From NCBI GenBank assembly GCA_900316025.1, contig ONBJ01000031.1, positions 1-52,013 on the forward strand: a stretch of DNA of 52,013 bases, in the 5' to 3' direction. The DNA is from an uncultured Eubacteriales bacterium (GTDB lineage Bacteria > Bacillota > Clostridia > Oscillospirales > Acutalibacteraceae). The translations under genes and the position numbers were made by a program. The notes under the pieces are model-generated. The model ran no database searches. It was not told where the DNA came from and saw only the letters and a program-made list of their open reading frames with translations. Positions 18,305 to 26,106 of this stretch are shown here, in pieces; position 1 is the first letter of the stretch; each line of letters begins with the position of its first letter.

Positions 18305-19825
18305 ATGAGGAATAGCTATACAGTAAAAGACCTGATTAACCTGTTTTTAAGTCACATAGTACTTATAATAGTGATAACGCTGTTAGGCGGAGCAGCGGCA
18401 TTTGCATTTTCAAAATTCACGCTGCCGCTTCAGTATTCTTCACATATTACGATGTATGTGCAGAGTTATGCCGGAATAATTGAAAACAACAGTAATCCTT
18501 ATAATAATATCAGCAATTCCAAGCAGCTTGTAAACACATATATAGAGGTGCTGAAAGATGACGCTGTTATGGGTGCGGTTTCGGGAATGCTGTTTGAACA
18601 GTTTGACGAAGAAGTGCTTCAGGATAACTTCAGAGTGGTAAAAGGAAAAATCACACCTGAATCCATACGCAAATGTATAACAATAAGTTCGGTAGAGGAT
18701 ACATCAGCCGTAAAGGTTGTTACATTGACAAAAAGTCCTGAACTGTCGGCAGCTATATGCTATAATCTTACAGCCGTAGCACCCGATTATGTGGATAAAG
18801 CTGTTGGTGTAGGTTCTATCAATACTATTGACAAGGCAAAGGTGTATAGAAATCCTGTTGCACCGAATAATACGAAAAACGGAATAATAGGTATGGCTGC
18901 CGCATTTCTGCTTGTAGTAATGATAATTCTCATTGTTGACTATTTCGACAATACCATAAAAGATGCCAACAGAATAAGCAAAAAATATAACAAGGCTATT
19001 ATCGGAGAAATTCAGCAGTTCGGCGACGGTAAAAAGAAGAGAGGCAAAAAGGGCAGACATTCGACTGAACTTGTCGGCTTGCTTACAGATAAGGATATTC
19101 CTTTCAATGTTATAGAAAGCTACAAGACAATCCGTGCCAATATTCTGTTTACAGCGGCAGATTCCGATAAAAAGATTATTGCTGTTTCAAGTTCAAATCC
19201 CGGTGAGGGAAAATCCACTTCGGCAGCAAATCTTGCCGTTGTTCTTGCACAGACGGGAAGCAAGGTTCTTCTTATAGATGCCGATATGCGTAAGCCTGTT
19301 CAGCACAAGATCTTTAAAGTAAGAAATAATGAAGGTCTTTCCACACTTATAATCAAGAAATCTTCAGTAACAAATTCCGTAAAGAGCAATATTATAAACA
19401 ATCTCAGCCTGCTTACATCAGGCCCTATTCCTCCCAACCCCTCTGAGCTTCTTGCTTCGGACAACTTCAAGGCTTTGATGGATAAGTTTTCAAGTCAGTA
19501 TGACTACATTATCATTGATACTCCGCCTATAAACGTTGTAAGTGACGCAATGCTTATAAAGGATCTGATAAGCGGAATTATGCTTATTGTCCGTTATGCG
19601 TCAACAACCTATGACGAGCTTTCAAACTGTATGAAGCAGATAAAGCTTGCACAGGCAAATGTACTCGGCTTTGTTATAAACGATGTATATAAAAATCACA
19701 GTTCGTATTACTACAATTACAAGTACAGATATAAATATAAAAAGTACGGCTACGGCGGCTACGGTTACGGTTACGGTTACGGCTATAAGGCTGATGAAAC
19801 ATCGGAGGAAGAAGATGCTGACTGA
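18305..19825 (+). CDS. Fused Wzz-type chain-length regulator and tyrosine kinase (BY-kinase)
   Basis: The protein (506 residues) joins what many Firmicutes split into CpsC and CpsD. Transmembrane segments near 14-36 and 195-217 flank an external Wzz domain. The cytoplasmic kinase has Walker A SNPGEGKSTSA, Walker A' LLIDADMRKP and Walker B YIIIDTPP. The last ~45 residues hold a tyrosine cluster with more than a dozen Tyr, then an acidic end. Cycles of autophosphorylation on such tails control polymer length. Part of the tail is encoded by a TACGGY hexanucleotide run at about 19744-19782. The gene overlaps the phosphatase gene by 11 bases. AGGAAG lies upstream of ATG 18305. Confidence 0.92.
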   Translation: MRNSYTVKDLINLFLSHIVLIIVITLLGGAAAFAFSKFTLPLQYSSHITMYVQSYAGIIENNSNPYNNISNSKQLVNTYIEVLKDDAVMGAVSGMLFEQFDEEVLQDNFRVVKGKITPESIRKCITISSVEDTSAVKVVTLTKSPELSAAICYNLTAVAPDYVDKAVGVGSINTIDKAKVYRNPVAPNNTKNGIIGMAAAFLLVVMIILIVDYFDNTIKDANRISKKYNKAIIGEIQQFGDGKKKRGKKGRHSTELVGLLTDKDIPFNVIESYKTIRANILFTAADSDKKIIAVSSSNPGEGKSTSAANLAVVLAQTGSKVLLIDADMRKPVQHKIFKVRNNEGLSTLIIKKSSVTNSVKSNIINNLSLLTSGPIPPNPSELLASDNFKALMDKFSSQYDYIIIDTPPINVVSDAMLIKDLISGIMLIVRYASTTYDELSNCMKQIKLAQANVLGFVINDVYKNHSSYYYNYKYRYKYKKYGYGGYGYGYGYGYKADETSEEEDAD

Positions 19826-20489
19826 TAATCATTGTCATATACTGCCTCAGTTTGACGATGGTTCGGTAAGTGTTGAGATGTCTTTGCAGATGGCTGAAAT
19901 GATGAGAAAGCAGGGTGTTGAACGCATTATTGCCACTCCCCATTTTTACGCTCACCGTGAAGAAAGCGTTGATGCGTACCTTGCAAGAAGACAGAATGCC
20001 TATAATGAGCTTGTCAAATCCGATTCGTCATGCAGTGATATACTGCTCGGTGCGGAAATCGCTGTTGAATACGGTATCAGCAGCCTTGCAGGTATCGAAA
20101 AGCTCAGAATGGCAGATACAGACTATATACTTTTTGAACTGCCCTACACATTATTTTCTCAATGGTATCTGAACGAAATTACAGATATTTCTTATGGATT
20201 CGGACTTACACCGATAATTGCTCACGTTCACCGCTGTATAGATTATTACAGCAAATCGGAGCTGGAGGAACTTTTAAGACTTGACGCTGTTTTTCAGATT
20301 AACAACGAAGCCTTTGGAAATCATAAGGAAAGACAGTTTGTAAAAAATCTTATAAAAGAGGGATATCCGTATTTGTTCGGAAGTGATGCACATAATTTGT
20401 CGGGAAGAAGACCAAACTGGGATTTACTTAAAAAGAAGGTCAGAGCTGATGTGATAGACAATGCGGAAGTCATATTACGGCAGCTTTGA
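19815..20489 (+). CDS. Tyrosine-protein phosphatase, PHP type (CpsB/YwqE)
   Basis: This 224-residue PHP-domain protein has the metal-binding blocks DNHCHILPQFDDG at the start, ATPHFY near residue 37, HVHRC near residue 138 and FGSDAHN near residue 190. Homologues remove phosphate from the tyrosine tail of the partner kinase. ATG 19815 follows GGAGG within the kinase gene. Here the kinase/phosphatase pair closes the locus; in streptococci it opens the locus. Confidence 0.92.
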   Translation: MLTDNHCHILPQFDDGSVSVEMSLQMAEMMRKQGVERIIATPHFYAHREESVDAYLARRQNAYNELVKSDSSCSDILLGAEIAVEYGISSLAGIEKLRMADTDYILFELPYTLFSQWYLNEITDISYGFGLTPIIAHVHRCIDYYSKSELEELLRLDAVFQINNEAFGNHKERQFVKNLIKEGYPYLFGSDAHNLSGRRPNWDLLKKKVRADVIDNAEVILRQL

Positions 20490-20533
20490 GGAAATTTTAA
20501 TTATTATTGTAAAAATAAAATAAACGGAAAAAT

Positions 20534-20592
20534 CTGTCCTTAGAGGTATTTTTCAGATGCAAAGGTATCTGACCTCTCAAGGGCAGCTTTTT
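20534..20592 (+). terminator. Three-tier terminator closing the polysaccharide locus
   Basis: Three nested stems stack: CTGTCCTT (20534-20541) with AAGGGCAG (20579-20586), AGAGGT (20542-20547) with ACCTCT (20572-20577), and CAGAT (20554-20558) with ATCTG (20567-20571). TTTTT follows at 20588. It is more elaborate than a simple terminator. The gap 20490-20889 holds this, cloverleaf element A and the rimO promoter. Confidence 0.75.
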
Positions 20593-20633
20593 AGTATGTA
20601 CGATTGATTGAAAAGCTGAAAGTCTGAGCGTGA

Positions 20634-20726
20634 GGCGATTGCAGGGCTGCGAAATTTCGCAGCCGACAAACGGCTTTGCCGTTTGTCCATTCGTAAGACG
20701 AAAGTCTTACGAATGCTGCAATCGCC
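20634..20726 (-). repeat. Cloverleaf element A
   Basis: The outer stem GGCGATTGCAG (20634-20644) pairs with CTGCAATCGCC (20716-20726), 11 perfect pairs. Inside are three hairpins with no spacer bases: 20645-20664 (arms GGCTGCG/CGCAGCC), 20665-20687 (GACAAACGGC/GCCGTTTGTC, loop TTT) and 20688-20715 (CATTCGTAAGAC/GTCTTACGAATG, loop GAAA). CTGAGCG occurs directly on both sides (20624-20630 and 20732-20738). The strand is assigned from the CGCTCAG flank. Confidence 0.85.
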
Positions 20727-20784
20727 CCGACCTGAGCGATGAACAAAGGCTTTGTAAAATTTATCCACCTGTGTTATATATGTA

Positions 20785-20813
20785 GTGACAAAGCGTTTTT
20801 TTTATGATAAAAT
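20785..20813 (+). promoter_or_regulatory. Probable promoter of rimO
   Basis: GTGACA (20785-20790), 17 bases and TAAAAT (20808-20813) preceded by TGA form an extended -10 promoter, 76 bases before the rimO start. Confidence 0.6.
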
Positions 20814-20889
20814 TATCATTGAGTTAAATTTTTCAGGGCGGTTATAATAATGACGCTGAAAATAATTGATATAAAAAAGAGGAAATGCT

Positions 20890-22227
20890 ATGAATGAAAA
20901 GGTCGGAATAGTAAGCTTAGGCTGTGCAAAAAATCAGGTTGATGCCGAGATGATGCTTTTTACGCTGAAACAAAGAGGATACAGAATAGTTTCAGACCCT
21001 GCAATGGCAGACGCAGTTATAGTGAATACCTGCGGATTTATCGAGTCCTCAAAGCAGGAGAGTATAAACGAAATTATAGAGCTTGGCAGGCTTAAAGAAG
21101 AGGGAAAAATAAAGTGCATAATAGTAACGGGCTGTCTTGCCGAAAGATATAAGCATACGGTAAAGGAACAGCTTTATGAAGCAGATGCGGTTGTCGGAAT
21201 AGGAGCAAATGAAAGCATAGCCGATATATTAGAAAAATGTCTTGAGGGTCATCAGGAAGAAGTATATCCCGATAAGCTTTTATGTCCGCTGGAGGGAAGA
21301 AGAATACAGAGTACACCGTCACACTACGCATATTTAAAGCTGGGTGACGGCTGCAATAACAGATGTACATACTGTGCAATACCTATGATAAGAGGAAAGC
21401 TCAGAAGCCGCAGTATTGAATCACTTGTTGAAGAAGCTGAGCGTCTTGCATCAGACGGAGTAAAGGAGCTTATACTGATAGCACAGGACGTTACAAGATA
21501 CGGACTTGATTTATACGGAGAGCTTAAGCTTCCGTCACTGCTTAAAGAATTGTGTAAAACAGAAGGTCTTAAATGGATAAGGCTGTTATACTGTTATCCT
21601 GACGCTGTAACGGACGAGCTTATAGACTGTATCGCAGGTGAGGAAAAAATACTGAATTACATAGATGTTCCCTTACAGCACTGTAACGACAGAATACTTA
21701 AAGCTATGAACAGGCGTGGAGATAAAAAGACAATAGTCGATATGATAAACAGACTTCGTACAAAAATTCCCGACATAGTTCTGAGAACAACATTTATATG
21801 CGGTTTTCCCGGAGAAACAGAGGAGGAGTTTACAGAGCTTTCCGAATTTGTAAAAGAGATGAAATTCCAGCGTCTTGGCTGTTTTGCATATTCTCAGGAG
21901 GAGGATACACCGGCGGCAGGCTTTGAAAATCAGATAGATGAAGAAGTCAAGGAAAAAAGAGCCGAAATTATTATGGAACAGCAGATGGGCATTATGGAAG
22001 AATACTGCCGCTCAATGATTGGAAAGAAAATTGAGGTAGTCTGCGAGGGTTTCGACAGATATGCTGAATGTTATTTCGGCAGGTCGGCAGCGGATTCCCC
22101 CGATGTTGACGGAAAAGTATTTTTCCGATGCAGCGATGAAGGAAAGAAGCCTCAGATGGGTGAGTTTATTCAGGTAGAGGTTGAAGATATGATTGACTGT
22201 GACCTCATAGGTACGGCAGTAGGGTAA
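20890..22227 (+). CDS. rimO: Ribosomal protein S12 methylthiotransferase RimO
   Basis: A 445-residue radical SAM enzyme that adds a methylthio group to an aspartate of ribosomal protein S12. The N-terminal methylthiotransferase domain opens with VSLGCAKNQVDAEMM. The radical SAM motif is CNNRCTYC near residue 153. A TRAM domain occupies the last ~65 residues. The relative MiaB modifies tRNA, but the SLGCAKN start and the length fit RimO. AAGAGGAAA precedes ATG 20890. pgsA follows 15 bases after its stop. Confidence 0.92.
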   Translation: MNEKVGIVSLGCAKNQVDAEMMLFTLKQRGYRIVSDPAMADAVIVNTCGFIESSKQESINEIIELGRLKEEGKIKCIIVTGCLAERYKHTVKEQLYEADAVVGIGANESIADILEKCLEGHQEEVYPDKLLCPLEGRRIQSTPSHYAYLKLGDGCNNRCTYCAIPMIRGKLRSRSIESLVEEAERLASDGVKELILIAQDVTRYGLDLYGELKLPSLLKELCKTEGLKWIRLLYCYPDAVTDELIDCIAGEEKILNYIDVPLQHCNDRILKAMNRRGDKKTIVDMINRLRTKIPDIVLRTTFICGFPGETEEEFTELSEFVKEMKFQRLGCFAYSQEEDTPAAGFENQIDEEVKEKRAEIIMEQQMGIMEEYCRSMIGKKIEVVCEGFDRYAECYFGRSAADSPDVDGKVFFRCSDEGKKPQMGEFIQVEVEDMIDCDLIGTAVG

Positions 22228-22242
22228 AGGGAGCGTGGTATT

Positions 22243-22812
22243 GTGAATTTACCAAATAAACTTACGGTATTAAGAATTTTACTTGTCCCGTTCCTGATAT
22301 TCTTTCTGCTTACAGATGTTGTTCCGTTCAGTTATATATTCGCAATGCTGATTTTCATAGCGGCTTCACTTACGGATCTTTTTGACGGAAGATATGCCAG
22401 AAAGCATAATATGATAACAGACTTCGGAAAATTTGCCGACCCTCTGGCAGATAAAATACTTGTCATATCCGCATACTGCTGTTTTGTCGATATGGGAATA
22501 ATAAGCTGTGTTCCTGTTATTATCATATTGTTCCGTGAATTTGCAGTAACATCTGTAAGGCTTGTTGCAGCGTCAAAAGGAAAGGTAGTTGCGGCAAACA
22601 TATGGGGAAAAGCCAAGACTGTAAGTCAGATTGTTGTTGTAATACTGGTAATACTTCTGCTTATAGTATCGAAGATTATCAATAATGAAGCTGTAAGCTC
22701 TGTATTTTATATAATTGATAATGCGGCGGTATGGATTTCTGTATTGTTCACGGTTTTTTCAGGTGTAATATACTTAAAGGATAATTCGGACATATACACA
22801 ACAATGAAGTAA
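22243..22812 (+). CDS. pgsA: CDP-diacylglycerol-glycerol-3-phosphate 3-phosphatidyltransferase
   Basis: This 189-residue membrane protein makes phosphatidylglycerol phosphate. The CDP-alcohol phosphotransferase motif is intact: D-x2-DG-x2-AR-x8-G-x3-D-x3-D spans about residues 45-71 (SLTDLFDGRYAR then DFGKFADPLADK). About five transmembrane segments are predicted. The start is GTG at 22243, with AGGGAG upstream. rimO followed by pgsA is a common order in Firmicutes. Confidence 0.92.
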   Translation: MNLPNKLTVLRILLVPFLIFFLLTDVVPFSYIFAMLIFIAASLTDLFDGRYARKHNMITDFGKFADPLADKILVISAYCCFVDMGIISCVPVIIILFREFAVTSVRLVAASKGKVVAANIWGKAKTVSQIVVVILVILLLIVSKIINNEAVSSVFYIIDNAAVWISVLFTVFSGVIYLKDNSDIYTTMK

Positions 22813-22834
22813 TTTTGTAAAAGGAATGGTAAAT

Positions 22835-23395
22835 ATGGGAATTTCGGAAAAATCCGTATGGTATAAAGACTATATAAGAACAACCGATGACGATAAATTT
22901 ATACTTAAACATTTTATCAAGGACTTTTTATTTCAGCACAGACTGAGATATATGGTATATTTCAGAAAGGCACAGACAACAAAAAGCAGACTTGTCAAAG
23001 CTTTCTGCGAGTATAAGCTTTTCAGACTTTGCCGAAAATACGGTATAGAGATAAAAACTCAGACTAAAATAGGCGAAGGCTTTGTAATGTGTCACCCGTA
23101 TAATATAACGGTCACACCGTTTGCCGAAATAGGCAGGAATGTAAATATTATGAAAGGTGCTACAATAGGACTTTCGGGCGGAAAGCGTAAGGGAGCACCA
23201 AAAATAGGCGACTGCGTATATATAGGTATAAATTCCACCGTTCTGGGGGGAATTACAATAGGAAATGATGTGCTTATAGCTCCCAATACGTTTGTAAACT
23301 GTGACGTTCCCGACCATAGCATAGTTGTAGGAAATCCCTGCAATATAATCCCGAGGGAAAATGCTACAGCAGAATATATATATTACAGGGTATAA
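22835..23395 (+). CDS. Serine acetyltransferase-like hexapeptide-repeat protein
   Basis: This 186-residue left-handed beta-helix acyltransferase has repeats from about residue 70 on (KIGEGFVMCHPYNI, GATIGLSGG, IGDCVYIG, VLGGITIGNDVLI) and the closing VVGNP turn. The CysE-type HPYN and GLSGGKRKG segments suggest serine O-acetyltransferase, but the N-terminal helical domain is shorter than in CysE and no cysteine gene lies nearby. It may acetylate another substrate. ATG 22835 has AAAGGA at a good distance; ATG 22826 touches it. The stop abuts a 99-bp repeat. Confidence 0.75.
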   Translation: MGISEKSVWYKDYIRTTDDDKFILKHFIKDFLFQHRLRYMVYFRKAQTTKSRLVKAFCEYKLFRLCRKYGIEIKTQTKIGEGFVMCHPYNITVTPFAEIGRNVNIMKGATIGLSGGKRKGAPKIGDCVYIGINSTVLGGITIGNDVLIAPNTFVNCDVPDHSIVVGNPCNIIPRENATAEYIYYRV

Positions 23396-23493
23396 GAGCC
23401 TGTTTAATATCCTTCCACACGCATCTTTTTGGCATATTTTGCCGATAACTGCGTCAAAAATGCTCGGAATACGTCAGTATTCCTGTGCTTTTT
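23395..23493 (+). repeat. 99-bp repeat, copy 1
   Basis: Identical over 99 bases to 33919-34017. It fills nearly the whole gap between the convergent stops of the acetyltransferase-like gene and yqfD. It contains the hairpin GGAATAC/GTATTCC with loop GTCA, followed by TGTGCTTTTT, and a longer stem GCA..TTTTTG/CAAAAATGC. It could act as a terminator for the + strand. It has no transposase. Confidence 0.9.
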
Positions 23494-23498
23494 CAGGC

Positions 23499-24680
23499 TT
23501 ACTCACTGTATACGACATTCAGAGGAGCTTCTTCGGCTATATCCTCAATACAGTAATAATCTGCCGTAAAGTCATAGCTGTCATTATTTTCCTTAACGGC
23601 TACAGTCTTTCTTTTTATATCGCTGTCCCATCTTGAAAAAATATCGTTAAGGGCAAACTGAGTATCCGCAAGCCGTTCAGCCTGCCCTGAATTTGTCACG
23701 GCGGCTTTTTCTGCGGCAGAAAAATTATGCTCTGTGATTATGTTTATCGGCATATCCGTATTATTCAGCATCAGACTTTCGGTAATATACCTGCGGCTTC
23801 GGACGTTATCAATTCCAGAATAATCCAGAGGAAGCTTGAAATTAAGAAATTTTAAAACCCTTCTCTGCCTTAGCTCCGATATATCACTGAATGTTCTGTT
23901 CTTTAACACCCTGACAATATCTCTTTCGGTTACACCTGCGTATATTTCACCCTCACTGTGTACAAAGCGTGAGGTTCCCGTATCGCCTATATCCATTACT
24001 CCGCTTACCAGCATTTGTCCCTTTGCTACTCCGTCACCGACAGCGGCACTTTTCTGCCCCTCCTTTACGTTCATTTTCAAAATCTGACCTGTCTTTTTTG
24101 CTTTCAGATTACAGGGTTTTGTTTTGTCCACGATTTCGGGCATATCGTAGCTTTCGCTTATCTCCACATCTGCAGTACTTCCCGTTATGTTTACCGAAAT
24201 CCACGCTATATGCCCCGATTTAAGTTCAAGCTTTCTTTCAGCTTCGGTTACGTTTATGTTCTTTTTCGATGCTCCGATGTATATTCCGTTTTCCCTCAAA
24301 TCTTTTTGTATTTCATAAATACTTATTGCATTGTTTCCGTTTATTTCAATGCTCCATATAAAACCCGAAAGTATGTATATCAGTACAGCAAAAATCAGCG
24401 TTCCGAGTGCAATTCCCTTTCTTTTTCTGTTTTTGTGAAGTATGAACGGAAACCCTGTTTTTTTCTTTATTTTCAGACGTACCATAGCTTTTTTCCGCAT
24501 TCTGCAAAGCTGTCTGTAATCATTTACGGAAACCTGTGCGGTAAGTATTCCCTTTTTGCCTACAGGTCTGACGAGCGTTATATCGTTTACAAGGGCAAGG
24601 TTTATCAGCCTTTCGGGAAATCTGCCGACAGCTTCAAATATGACATAGCCTCTCAGCCATCTTAATATTCCGTTTATCAA
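23499..24680 (-). CDS. yqfD: Sporulation protein YqfD
   Basis: This 393-residue protein has the YqfD layout: an N-terminal cytoplasmic domain with LRGYVIFEAVGRFPERLINL, a basic stretch (HKNRKRKG), one transmembrane segment near 92-112 (ALGTLIFAVLIYILSGFIW) and a long external domain. YqfD is a sporulation protein made in the mother cell. It follows YqfC on the same strand with 14 bases between. Its stop touches the 99-bp repeat. Confidence 0.9.
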   Translation of the reverse strand: MINGILRWLRGYVIFEAVGRFPERLINLALVNDITLVRPVGKKGILTAQVSVNDYRQLCRMRKKAMVRLKIKKKTGFPFILHKNRKRKGIALGTLIFAVLIYILSGFIWSIEINGNNAISIYEIQKDLRENGIYIGASKKNINVTEAERKLELKSGHIAWISVNITGSTADVEISESYDMPEIVDKTKPCNLKAKKTGQILKMNVKEGQKSAAVGDGVAKGQMLVSGVMDIGDTGTSRFVHSEGEIYAGVTERDIVRVLKNRTFSDISELRQRRVLKFLNFKLPLDYSGIDNVRSRRYITESLMLNNTDMPINIITEHNFSAAEKAAVTNSGQAERLADTQFALNDIFSRWDSDIKRKTVAVKENNDSYDFTADYYCIEDIAEEAPLNVVYSE

Positions 24681-24694
24681 CGCATTCCGTCCCC

Positions 24695-24964
24695 CTATCT
24701 GAGAAATTCAACGCTTGTGATATATCCGCATATGATAACAGATGTTTCGGTCATACACTTTATATTAAGTCCCCGACCGTTAAAAGCGATTATAAGCTTT
24801 CCTGTGTTTATTTTTATGCTTTCTGTGCAGTATTCCATTATACCCTTACAGCCGTCAACGGTTACTTCCCTGTTGCTGCTGAACTGCATAAAGGGTGACA
24901 ATCCCACAGGTTCTTTTCCGAAAACGGAAAGCTTTCCTATATATTTTCTCTTTTCCTCACCCAA
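24695..24964 (-). CDS. yqfC: Sporulation protein YqfC
   Basis: An 89-residue YabP/YqfC-family protein just upstream of yqfD, the standard pairing. The pattern fits the family: a G/E-rich start, then short beta strands rich in V/I (REVTVDG, KINTGKLII, SVIICGYI). The start is TTG at 24964; an in-frame stop lies two codons upstream and GGCGGTGAT gives a ribosome site. It is divergent from the ylbJ-like gene; the 104 bases between hold no clear sigma-A promoter, as expected for sporulation genes. Confidence 0.85.
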   Translation of the reverse strand: MGEEKRKYIGKLSVFGKEPVGLSPFMQFSSNREVTVDGCKGIMEYCTESIKINTGKLIIAFNGRGLNIKCMTETSVIICGYITSVEFLR

Positions 24965-25068
24965 ATTTCATCACCGCCAAAATATATCGCATTGAAATGA
25001 GAATATACACCAAGTAAGCGACCATATAAATAGATTACCTTAAAAAATATGCTTTCAGGGTGGTGCTT

Positions 25069-26097
25069 ATGACAAACGGAGCATTACAGGGACTTCTTTA
25101 TTGCGGCAATATATTAATTCCGTCCCTTTTTCCGTTTATGGTTTTATCTTCATTTGCGGTTAAAAGCGGTCTGAGCGAATTTGCAGGAAGAATATTAGCT
25201 CCTTTGACAAAGAAAATATTTCATACTGACGGCTGTGCAGGAGCGATAATACTGCTGGGACTTGTCGGAGGTTTTCCGATAGGTGCAAAGGGAGTTGTCA
25301 CGCTTTACGAGGAAAAGAAACTTGATTTGAAAGCGGCACAGGCGGTCACAATGTTTCTTGTAGGCGGAGGGCCGGGGTTTATTGTATCCGTAATAGGTGT
25401 TGCTATGTACAGAGATGTACGGACAGGATTTATAATATGGGGTTGCCAGCTTGCGGCACAGATTTTTTTAGGTATATTTTCCTGCCGGAAGCTTGTATAT
25501 ATGCCCGTTACGGAAAATAATGCTGATTATCAGAAACAGAAAAAAACTCTCAGCACCTCCGTTATAGAAGCTGCCGAGAGCGGTATTCAGGGAATTATAT
25601 CACTTTGCGGACTTGTGATAATTTTTTCCTGTTTATTCGGATTGTCTGAAGATATTAAAATAATATCGGGACTTGAGTATCTGCTTAAATCCGTACATCT
25701 GCCTGAGAATATATGCCGAAGTATATTTCCTGTTCTGTGGGAAGTGACAAAGGGCTGCAATACCTGCTGTATGAATGCCGTACCAATATGGCTTATTTCG
25801 TTTGCATTGGGGTGGGGAGGTCTTTGCGTTCATTTTCAGATATATGCACTTGTAGAAAATCTTCATATATCGAAGCTGAAATTTATGATTTACAGACTTG
25901 CACAGGGAATTATATCCGCAATACTGACATACATATGCTTTTTGTTTTATTCTCCGTCTGAAAACGTATATACAGACCTGAGTATACCGTCTGTGCATTC
26001 CTATACGGGAAGCTTTGCAGGAAGTATGGCTCTTATAGCAATGTGCGTGATTTTTACGCTTTCGGTAGGGAAATCAGACGGCAGACAGGGCAGATGA
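25069..26097 (+). CDS. ylbJ: YlbJ-like sporulation membrane protein
   Basis: In this 342-residue protein about eight hydrophobic segments and the gate-domain block GLVGGFPIGAKGVVTLYE mark the YlbJ family (nucleoside-recognition fold), needed for spore formation. The repeated phrase NILIPSLFPFMVLSSF near the N-terminus also fits. ATG at 25069 follows AGGGTGG. An in-frame stop at 25027 prevents a longer start, so the usual extra N-terminal membrane segment is absent. It lies divergent from yqfC. Confidence 0.85.
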   Translation: MTNGALQGLLYCGNILIPSLFPFMVLSSFAVKSGLSEFAGRILAPLTKKIFHTDGCAGAIILLGLVGGFPIGAKGVVTLYEEKKLDLKAAQAVTMFLVGGGPGFIVSVIGVAMYRDVRTGFIIWGCQLAAQIFLGIFSCRKLVYMPVTENNADYQKQKKTLSTSVIEAAESGIQGIISLCGLVIIFSCLFGLSEDIKIISGLEYLLKSVHLPENICRSIFPVLWEVTKGCNTCCMNAVPIWLISFALGWGGLCVHFQIYALVENLHISKLKFMIYRLAQGIISAILTYICFLFYSPSENVYTDLSIPSVHSYTGSFAGSMALIAMCVIFTLSVGKSDGRQGR

Positions 26098-26106
26098 CTG
26101 AAACGG

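Noticed and set aside
20634..20726. Cloverleaf elements as tRNA genes or tRNA-like RNAs
   Set aside because: The fold has four arms, but there is no anticodon loop of seven, no TTC loop and no CCA end. Stems are too long and lack spacer bases.
23361..23636. Open frame across the 99-bp repeat and the yqfD end
   Set aside because: It is antisense to yqfD and covers the repeat; no ribosome site and no family resemblance.
24015..24665. 216-codon plus-strand frame opposite yqfD
   Set aside because: The minus-strand frame matches the YqfD family over its full length; the plus-strand translation looks like an antisense shadow.
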